Positions 1-4,895 of a stretch of 8,174 bases of DNA are shown here, piece by piece (the stretch's first letter is position 1; each line of letters opens with the position of its first letter). The position numbers and the translations under genes were made by a program. The notes below the pieces were generated by a model that saw nothing but the letters and a program-made list of their open reading frames with translations, was not told the DNA's origin and did no database searches. The stretch covers positions 1 through 8,174 of the forward strand of contig CAIVHI010000014.1 in NCBI GenBank assembly GCA_903905685.1, given 5' to 3'. This DNA is from an uncultured Bacteroidota bacterium (GTDB lineage: Bacteria; Bacteroidota; Bacteroidia; Chitinophagales; Chitinophagaceae).

Positions 1-3
1 AGG

Positions 4-561
4 CTACATACGCGGCCTCCATTCCACCTCCTGCGCGCCGTGTATGTGGGTGATGTAGCGACAGAGCGTGAACAAAAAGTCGGACAGGCGGTTGAGGTAA
101 ATGATGACAAGGGTTGGTACATTTTCCCCCGTCTCATGCATCCCCACACACAGCCGCTCCGCCCTGCGGCACACGCAGCGGGCCACATGGCACGACGACG
201 ATGCCAATTGCCCACCCGGCAGGATGAACGCCCGCATCTCGGGCAGTACCTCATTCATCTTGTCTATGTTGATTTCCAAATAAGTTACATCGGACTCCAA
301 GAGGTCGGGCAGTTTCATTTTGACCTCCTTGTTGGGCTGGGTGGCCAAGATGGAGCCTACCGTAAACAGGCGGTCCTGTATCTCGCGTAGCCAAGCCGAT
401 ATCTCGGCATTGTTGCACAAGTCGTTCACCACGCCGATGTGTGAATTCAGTTCGTCAACGGTGCCGTAACTTTCAATACGGATGTGGCTTTTGGCCACTC
501 GGGCACCGCCAATGAGCCCGGTCTCGCCTGCATCGCCGGTTTTTGTATAGATTTTGAACAT
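4..561 (-). CDS. PduO-type ATP:cob(I)alamin adenosyltransferase
   Basis: This cytoplasmic enzyme transfers the adenosyl group of ATP to cob(I)alamin, giving adenosylcobalamin (coenzyme B12). The 185-residue protein is complete, with an ATG start and TAG stop, and has the usual length for the PduO/MMAB family. Family motifs seen in order: the N-terminal ATP loop TKTGDAGETG (6-15); R21/K24 followed by RIESYGTVDELN (28-39); LPGG (114-117); the Arg-rich helix CRRAER (131-136); and NRLSDFLF (157-164) with R168 just after. All the conserved basic and acidic ligands I expect for the family are present, so it should be active. It is divergent from the radical SAM gene, and a TANNTTTG box lies 20 bp upstream of the ATG. 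No B12-dependent mutase, dehydratase or other corrinoid-biosynthesis gene is visible here, so its client enzyme is unknown. The name could be cobO-like, pduO or mmaB; I leave the symbol empty. Confidence 0.95.
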   Translation of the reverse strand: MFKIYTKTGDAGETGLIGGARVAKSHIRIESYGTVDELNSHIGVVNDLCNNAEISAWLREIQDRLFTVGSILATQPNKEVKMKLPDLLESDVTYLEINIDKMNEVLPEMRAFILPGGQLASSSCHVARCVCRRAERLCVGMHETGENVPTLVIIYLNRLSDFLFTLCRYITHIHGAQEVEWRPRM

Positions 562-580
562 GGAAATCGAGAGTATGCGG

Positions 581-588
581 CAAAAGTA
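581..588 (-). promoter_or_regulatory. Bacteroidota-type -7 promoter box for the adenosyltransferase
   Basis: Read on the minus strand the bases are TACTTTTG, a full match to the Bacteroidota sigma -7 consensus TANNTTTG. It lies about 20 bp upstream of the adenosyltransferase ATG, so transcription would start roughly a dozen bases before the gene. I see no clear -33 TTTG partner at the usual distance. The assignment rests on the -7 box and its position only. Confidence 0.5.
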
Positions 589-654
589 AACGGTTTGGCC
601 GGGATGCCGGAATAGCCCTATCGAGGGAGGCCCCAGATGCCGCGTTTTTTCCGA

Positions 655-662
655 TACATTTG
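655..662 (+). promoter_or_regulatory. Bacteroidota-type -7 promoter box for the radical SAM gene
   Basis: The bases TACATTTG, followed by CA, match the TANNTTTG consensus exactly. The box covers the first possible TTG start of the downstream gene at 660. If it is a real promoter, the transcript begins near 668-670, and translation must start at a later codon such as TTG 678. A convincing -33 TTTG element is not visible. Confidence 0.5.
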
Positions 663-677
663 CAAAAATCGCGCGCC

Positions 678-2876
678 TTGTCTGTACAGGTCTTATTGGT
701 AACGCCGCCGTTTACCCAACTCAATACGCCATACCCGGCCACCTCCTACTTAAAGGGCTTCCTCAACACGAGGGGGATAACCTCTTTTCAGGCCGATTTG
801 GGCATCGAGGTGTTTTTGGAGGTGTTTTCGCGAAATGGTTTGAAAGCGGTGTTCGACATTGCCCAAGGCAAGACGAACGATGCTTCTATGCCTACCGAAG
901 TTCGGCGGATGCTGATACTCCGCGATACCTATATTGCAGTGGCAGGGCCGGTGGTGCGGTTTTTGCAAGGAAAGGACCCCACACTCGCCCACCGAATCGC
1001 TGCCGATGGTTTTTTGCCCCATGGATTGCGCTTTGCCCAGACTGCCGACATGGAAGGCGTTTTTGGCAAAATGGGCATTCAGGATAAAGCCAAGTATCGC
1101 GCCACGATGTTTTTGGAAGATGTGAACGACCTGATTCGTGATTGGGTGGACCCCTATTTTGGTTTTACCCGTTATGCCGAAAAGTTGGGTAGGTCGGCCG
1201 GCTGCTTCGATGAACTGTACAGCGCGCTTCAATCGGAGTTGACGTTTACCGACAACCTGTTGGTAGCCAATCTGCAACGGAAAATGGATGCTTATCGTCC
1301 GCAGCTATTGGCTCTTTCCGTGCCGTTTCCCGGCAACCTGTATGCCGCTTTGCGTTGCGCACAGTGGGTTAAGGCTCATGCGCCCGCCACCAAAGTAGCC
1401 TTAGGCGGCGGCTTCGCCAATACCGAATTGCGATCCCTAAGTGACAACCGACTGTTTGAAATCGTTGATTTTGTGTGCCTCGACGATGGTGAAGCCCCCT
1501 TGGAAACCCTCGTGCACCTATGCAACGGCTCGAGAACGGTGGCTGACCTGAAACGGACGTTCTATACCGATGGGCAAAATGCCGTTTACACCGATAATGC
1601 GGCATGTGGCGACTATCGCCCCGCAGATGCCGGTACGCCCGACTATAGCGATTTATTGCTGAACGACTACGTATCGGCCATTGAGGTGGTGAACCCCATG
1701 CATAGCCTATGGAGCGACGGACGGTGGAACAAGCTGACCATGGCTCATGGCTGCTACTGGGCAAAGTGCACCTTCTGCGACATCTCGTTGGACTACATCA
1801 AGACCTACTCCCCACTAACCGCAACAGCCATTTGCGACCGTATGGAGCAGGTGATGGCACAGACGGGCAATACCGGCTTTCACTTTGTGGACGAGGCCGC
1901 GCCACCTGCACTCATGAAGGCGGTGGCTATAGAGATTTTGCGGCGTGAAATGGTGGTGAGTTGGTGGACCAACATCCGTTTCGAAAAAAGCTTCACCCGC
2001 GACCTCTGCATGTTGCTCAAGGCATCGGGCTGCATTGCGGTCTCGGGTGGGCTCGAGGTGGCGAGCGATAGGCTGCTGGCACTCATCAACAAAGGCGTGA
2101 CCGTGGCACAGGTAGCGGCTGTGAACAAGCACTTTACCGAAGCCGGCATCATGGTGCATGCCTACCTCATGTATGGTTTCCCCACGCAGACCGACCAAGA
2201 AACGATAGATGCATTGGAAGTGGTGCGGCAGATGGTGCAGGAGGGCATCATGCAGTCGGGCTATTGGCACTTGTTTACCATGACCGCACATAGCCCGGTG
2301 GGCTTGGCACCCGAGCAGTTTAAGGTGGCCGACGAGACGCCCGCCTTCGAAGGTTTTGCACGAAACGATTTGCTGCACAACGACCCTGCGGGTGCCGACC
2401 ACGCCGCCTATGGTGAAGGCCTGCGTAAGGCTATGTTCAACTATATGCATGGCAACTGCTTGGATTTTCCGCTGCACAAGTGGTTCGATTTCAAAACCCC
2501 GAAAACCACCATCCCCCGCGACTACGTGGCTACACTCCTCCGCACCGAGGGCTTGCCCGTTTTGGGCGACCACATGCGCGTGGTGTGGACGGGTAGGGTG
2601 GGCGGTGCCGAAGTGGTGACCAAATCGAAGGGCGGCAATACGTGGTCTTCGTTGGTGCTCAACTTGATTGGCGAAGCCGGGATGACCACCATCAGGGTTG
2701 ATAAGGACAAAGGGGAATGGCTCATTGGCGTTTTACGGGATTTGGAAGCCGGCAAGACCTACACGATCAAAGGCTTGCGCGAAAGCTTTGAAGCCGCAGG
2801 GCTGGACGACTTCGAACTGTTCTGGGAAAACAAACCCATTAACGGCCTGTGGAAGGCGGGACTGGTATGTGTGTGA
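678..2876 (+). CDS. Radical SAM protein with B12-binding-like N-terminal domain
   Basis: Likely a [4Fe-4S]/SAM radical enzyme of the cobalamin-binding-domain superfamily; substrate unknown. Numbered from TTG 678 (732 aa), it opens with VQVLLVTPPF (3-12), a typical first Rossmann strand of this group. A cobalamin-domain-like segment follows: PQLLALSVPF (208-217), GGGF (243-246) and DDGE (269-272). The base-off cobalamin motif DxHxxG is absent. The cluster motif is GCYWAKCTFCD, Cys359, Cys364 and Cys367, so CX4CX2C rather than the canonical CX3CX2C. Later barrel elements are FHFVDEAAPP (401-410) and SGGLEVAS (456-463). About 250 residues follow, ending in an uncharacterised C-terminal domain. 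No ATG exists near the start. Candidate TTG codons are 660, 678 and 696; I prefer 678 because a promoter box covers 660. The gene is divergent from the cobalamin adenosyltransferase and looks monocistronic. Radical SAM identity is firm; true cobalamin use is an inference. Confidence 0.88.
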   Translation: MSVQVLLVTPPFTQLNTPYPATSYLKGFLNTRGITSFQADLGIEVFLEVFSRNGLKAVFDIAQGKTNDASMPTEVRRMLILRDTYIAVAGPVVRFLQGKDPTLAHRIAADGFLPHGLRFAQTADMEGVFGKMGIQDKAKYRATMFLEDVNDLIRDWVDPYFGFTRYAEKLGRSAGCFDELYSALQSELTFTDNLLVANLQRKMDAYRPQLLALSVPFPGNLYAALRCAQWVKAHAPATKVALGGGFANTELRSLSDNRLFEIVDFVCLDDGEAPLETLVHLCNGSRTVADLKRTFYTDGQNAVYTDNAACGDYRPADAGTPDYSDLLLNDYVSAIEVVNPMHSLWSDGRWNKLTMAHGCYWAKCTFCDISLDYIKTYSPLTATAICDRMEQVMAQTGNTGFHFVDEAAPPALMKAVAIEILRREMVVSWWTNIRFEKSFTRDLCMLLKASGCIAVSGGLEVASDRLLALINKGVTVAQVAAVNKHFTEAGIMVHAYLMYGFPTQTDQETIDALEVVRQMVQEGIMQSGYWHLFTMTAHSPVGLAPEQFKVADETPAFEGFARNDLLHNDPAGADHAAYGEGLRKAMFNYMHGNCLDFPLHKWFDFKTPKTTIPRDYVATLLRTEGLPVLGDHMRVVWTGRVGGAEVVTKSKGGNTWSSLVLNLIGEAGMTTIRVDKDKGEWLIGVLRDLEAGKTYTIKGLRESFEAAGLDDFELFWENKPINGLWKAGLVCV

Positions 2877-2885
2877 CACCGTAGG

Positions 2886-3320
2886 TTATTCGGCCGCGGT
2901 CCAAACCGTAGAGCGGCCTATGAACGAGAAACCGATGTATCCGCGCACATCCAAACTATTTCCATTTGCAGTGATGACGCAACTGTAAGTCTTGCCGTTC
3001 TTGGGGTCATAAATTTCCCCATCTTCATACTTGTTCTCCCCCGACTTTTTGAAATGTGTGAGGATGTTGAGCCCTACGATGGGGTTGTTCCGTTTCGATA
3101 CATCGCTATTGTTGATGTCGGTTTTCGGTCGGCCATCCCTTAGGGGGTCGCGCAACCACACTATGGTGCCGTAATACAGCCCATCGGCATGACGGGCCAC
3201 CTGTATTTTCGCGGTCCTTTCCTCATTGTACCACAGGCGTTCCAACGGGTCTTTCTGCGCCCAAAGGCGGGTGCAGCAGCACAGTAGCAGGAAAGTCGAT
3301 AAAATTTTTGCCGTCTTCAA
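2886..3320 (-). CDS. Secreted DUF2147 domain protein
   Basis: A 144-residue exported protein of the DUF2147 family, whose function is not established. Residues 1-21 form a signal peptide: basic KTAK, a hydrophobic Leu/Cys-rich core, then a cut after WAQ. The mature part follows the family pattern: an opening LERLWYNEERTAKIQV, then YYGTIVWL, a central NNPIVGLNIL, IYDPKNGKTYS, the LDVRGYIGFSFIGR stretch and a terminal WTAAE. That covers the whole domain, so the gene appears intact. The start must be TTG at 3318-3320: the frame is open upstream only to a TGA that overlaps the end of the preceding gene, and no ATG occurs in between. It lies 30 bp after the GIN lipoprotein gene on the same strand, has no promoter box of its own that I can see, and is probably the last gene of that operon. 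Its 3' end is 9 bp from the convergent radical SAM stop. Confidence 0.85.
   Translation of the reverse strand: MKTAKILSTFLLLCCCTRLWAQKDPLERLWYNEERTAKIQVARHADGLYYGTIVWLRDPLRDGRPKTDINNSDVSKRNNPIVGLNILTHFKKSGENKYEDGEIYDPKNGKTYSCVITANGNSLDVRGYIGFSFIGRSTVWTAAE
2892..2918. terminator. GC-rich hairpin at the convergent 3' ends
   Basis: GGCCGC (2892-2897) pairs with GCGGCC (2913-2918), and the stem continues as GGT (2898-2900) with ACC (2905-2907), leaving a CCAA loop and a 5-base bulge on one arm. It lies inside the last codons of the DUF2147 gene and just past the radical SAM stop, where a shared or bidirectional terminator would be expected since the gap itself is only 9 bp. No T-tract follows on either strand, so a terminator role is only a guess. 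Confidence 0.3.
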
Positions 3321-3350
3321 GTCTACTTTACGCTTGTCGGATTTAACGAA

Positions 3351-4085
3351 TCAATTATCCTCAGTAATGGTTCCCACGCCCGACACGTCTCGCGTCACGG
3401 CGGGGTGGCCTTTATACTTTACGGCACCGGTGCCGCTTATTTCGGCCGTAAGTTGTTTCAGTGCGGTAACCTGTCCGAAGCCCGCTCCAGACACTGAGAC
3501 CCTCACTGTGTTGCATTGCAGGGGGTAGGTTTTGAGCTTTCCGGCACCACTCACTTCATAGTCCGCAGTATCGGCGGTGCCGCCGTTCACTTCCACTTCG
3601 GCCGCACCGGAGATGTCGGTGTTGAAGTGTGCCACATTAAGGTTGTCTATTTTGGCGCAACATGCACCGCTGATGCTCAAGGTAAAGTGCGGCGCGGCCA
3701 AGGTGCCATGAATGGCGGCCTCCGAAGCACCGCTGAGCGACAAAGCCTCAAGGGTGGATGCCGACACGACCAGTGTAGTGCCGCTATTGCCGTCAATGGT
3801 CCATGTTTCCCCCAGGTCGCAGGTTACGTGTAGGGTGCTGTCCTTGACTTCGGTTTTAATGTGGGCCAAGATGTTGTCGTAGCCCGTGAGCCGATAGGAA
3901 GTTTCGGAACCGGGCTGCACCGTTACCGTTACTTTCATGGGCACCTCAACGCTGATGCGGGTAAAAAGTGCAGTTTGGGCAGCGGTGCCGTTTTGCGTTC
4001 CCTCGCCCCGGAGCACATTCACCCGGCACCCCCCGAAGAAGCAAATCGTCGATATCAGGCAGGCAACATAAACCAAACTTCTCAT
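3351..4085 (-). CDS. GIN-domain (DUF2807) lipoprotein
   Basis: A 244-residue envelope protein with a head-GIN / DUF2807 domain, a right-handed beta-helix fold known in Bacteroidota as a 'putative auto-transporter adhesin head'; the role is unproven. Residues 1-19 form a lipoprotein signal (MRSLVYVACLISTICFFGGC), with Cys20 as the likely lipidated residue. The mature part shows the family's evenly spaced turns: seven SG[A/T/V] motifs (SGAS, SGAC, SGAA, SGAG, SGAG, SGTG, SGVG) at 18-21 residue intervals, one helix rung each. I chose the ATG at 4083-4085 because it sits right before the signal peptide and leaves a 10-bp gap to the upstream gene. A longer frame from ATG 4136 would overlap that gene and bury the signal. 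It is probably co-transcribed with the small CxxC protein before it and the DUF2147 gene after it. Confidence 0.88.
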   Translation of the reverse strand: MRSLVYVACLISTICFFGGCRVNVLRGEGTQNGTAAQTALFTRISVEVPMKVTVTVQPGSETSYRLTGYDNILAHIKTEVKDSTLHVTCDLGETWTIDGNSGTTLVVSASTLEALSLSGASEAAIHGTLAAPHFTLSISGACCAKIDNLNVAHFNTDISGAAEVEVNGGTADTADYEVSGAGKLKTYPLQCNTVRVSVSGAGFGQVTALKQLTAEISGTGAVKYKGHPAVTRDVSGVGTITEDN

Positions 4086-4095
4086 GGTAATGGAT

Positions 4096-4314
4096 TTAGG
4101 CAGATTTGCGGTTGGCCTTCCACCAAACATAGCCAATACTCAGCATAAAGCCCAAGGGGAGGAAGGCCAAGTAAATGATTCCACCGTTGAGCCCGCGTGC
4201 GCCCTTGTAATCGAGCGATGCGGCGGTTTTGGAACATACGGCACAACCTTGCGCAAGCGCGGGTACTACCTTCAGCGAAGTGAGTGCGATGACGGATACA
4301 AGCTTTTTCACCAC
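4096..4314 (-). CDS. Small exported CxxC membrane protein
   Basis: A 72-residue protein I do not recognise by name. It has a cleavable-looking N-terminal signal (residues 1-21, basic KK then hydrophobic, ending ALA) and a CAVC pair (Cys24 and Cys27) at the start of the mature chain. A short polar stretch follows, then one transmembrane helix at roughly 45-66 (GGIIYLAFLPLGFML and onward) and a basic tail KANRKSA. The CxxC is not followed by His, so it is not a c-type heme site; disulfide or metal binding is possible. No ATG fits: the only nearby ATG (4316) runs into TGA after two codons. The start is therefore GTG at 4312-4314, or the next GTG, one codon later. It lies 10 bp upstream of the GIN lipoprotein gene, so co-transcription is very likely, and 67 bp after the YqaE-like gene. 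Confidence 0.75.
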   Translation of the reverse strand: MVKKLVSVIALTSLKVVPALAQGCAVCSKTAASLDYKGARGLNGGIIYLAFLPLGFMLSIGYVWWKANRKSA

Positions 4315-4381
4315 ATAAAGTTAGGGACAAATTATGATGCGGAAAAAAGTTGGGGCGTATTTCTTGTGTATGTTCGACAAA

Positions 4382-4573
4382 TTACCTCATGCCTCGCATC
4401 ATGCGGCGCATGCGGCGGTCGGCACGGGCGTTTTGGAGGTCTATGACGGCCCAAATTGCAGCAGGAATCCAGCCTATGAGCGTACATTGAAGCAGGAGGC
4501 ATAAGAGCCCCGTCAAAAGCCGGCCGCGCAGGAAGAACGACAACCAAGGAAACAAAATGGCTATAAGCGTCAT
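4382..4573 (-). CDS. YqaE/Pmp3-like small membrane protein
   Basis: A 63-residue inner-membrane protein with two hydrophobic segments, about 2-14 and 18-44, the second containing LIGWIPAAIWAV, which matches the GYIPGIIHA-like core of the Pmp3/YqaE (UPF0057) family. Relatives are two-helix proteolipids linked in yeast and plants to membrane potential and salt stress; the bacterial role is not settled. The C-terminal tail is strongly basic and Met/Arg-rich (RADRRMRRMMRGMR), plausible as a cytosolic lipid- or nucleic-acid-contacting end. It starts at ATG 4571-4573. A box one mismatch from TANNTTTG (minus-strand TAAATTCG, 4578-4585) lies directly before the ATG, so the message may be nearly leaderless. 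It is probably the first gene of the minus-strand run down to 2886, with a 67-bp gap to the next gene. Confidence 0.82.
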   Translation of the reverse strand: MTLIAILFPWLSFFLRGRLLTGLLCLLLQCTLIGWIPAAIWAVIDLQNARADRRMRRMMRGMR

Positions 4574-4683
4574 ACTGCGAATTTAAGGGATTTGGATTTT
4601 CCGACCGAAATTGAAGTCCGTTTTTTCGATATTCCCGTCCCTACAGGTCCGTCGATTTTCACTGGGGCTGATTGGCTTTGCGT

Positions 4684-4736
4684 GGCCAGTAAGAGGTAGT
4701 TGGGTTGCGCGTGCAGCCCAACCCTTACCTTCGGCC
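4684..4736. repeat. Long imperfect inverted repeat / hairpin
   Basis: Outer GGCC (4684-4687) pairs with GGCC (4733-4736); GTAAG (4689-4693) with CTTAC (4724-4728); GG (4695-4696) with CC (4722-4723); and TTGGGTTGC (4700-4708) with GCAGCCCAA (4713-4721), with one G.T wobble on the plus-strand RNA. The loop is GCGT. The arms span 53 nt with small bulges. No T-tract follows on either side, so it is not a classical terminator. A folded RNA or the core of a dispersed intergenic repeat are the other options. Confidence 0.55.
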
Positions 4737-4805
4737 CCTTATCGGCCGAGGTTAACGATTGGCTAAGGCATTGAAGGAAATGCAACGGCAATCCGGATTA
4801 TTGGC

Positions 4806-4813
4806 TATTTTTG
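4806..4813 (+). promoter_or_regulatory. Bacteroidota-type -7 promoter box for the asparagine synthetase
   Basis: TATTTTTG matches TANNTTTG. It would start transcription near 4820 and give a leader of about 75 nt that contains the G8 hairpin. No TTTG at the -33 distance is evident, so strength is uncertain. The surrounding T-rich sequence makes a chance match more likely than for the other boxes. Confidence 0.4.
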
Positions 4814-4846
4814 GTTTTCTGTCAATTAATCGGGAGGCTGACGGAG

Positions 4847-4871
4847 CCCCAATGCGCGAGCATGGGGGGGG
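4847..4871 (+). promoter_or_regulatory. GCGA-tetraloop hairpin with G8 tract in the asparagine synthetase leader
   Basis: CCCC (4847-4850) pairs with the first four bases of an 8-G run (4864-4871), with A4851 bulged. ATGC (4852-4855) pairs with GCAT (4860-4863), and the loop is GCGA, a GNRA tetraloop. The hairpin ends about 24 nt before the asparagine synthetase ATG, with no T-tract after it, so it would sit in the 5' leader rather than act as a terminator. Extra G residues allow alternative pairing registers. Confidence 0.4.
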
Positions 4872-4895
4872 CAATGGTTTCCAAATGCTTTACTT

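Larger units (their letters stand above)
4574..4895. other. 322-bp gene-free interval between divergent genes
   Basis: This stretch separates the minus-strand envelope cluster from the plus-strand asparagine synthetase. It contains a long hairpin (4684-4736), a 10-bp perfect palindrome AATCCGGATT (4790-4799), a TANNTTTG box (4806-4813) and a G8-containing hairpin (4847-4867). A minus-strand open frame at 4570-4791 lacks any ATG, and its stop overlaps the YqaE-like ATG (ATGA). I do not call it a gene, but the interval may be a repeated element or structured RNA. Confidence 0.5.

Noticed and set aside
1815..2573. Long antisense open frame (about 250 codons) inside the radical SAM gene
   Set aside because: It lies opposite a gene with clear motifs, its translation is rich in His, Cys and Arg without domain features, and it mirrors codon bias on the other strand.
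4086..4136. Longer start for the GIN lipoprotein at ATG 4136
   Set aside because: It would add 17 residues ahead of a clear lipoprotein signal and overlap the upstream CxxC gene by 41 bp.
4382..4440. CGC/ATG-rich short repeat at the end of the YqaE-like gene
   Set aside because: It is explained by the Arg/Met-rich C-terminal tail and shows no independent repeat structure.
4670..4764. 8-bp direct repeat GATTGGCT flanking the hairpin as a transposon target duplication
   Set aside because: There are no matching terminal inverted repeats at the inner edges, no transposase, and an 8-bp repeat in about 300 bp is expected by chance.
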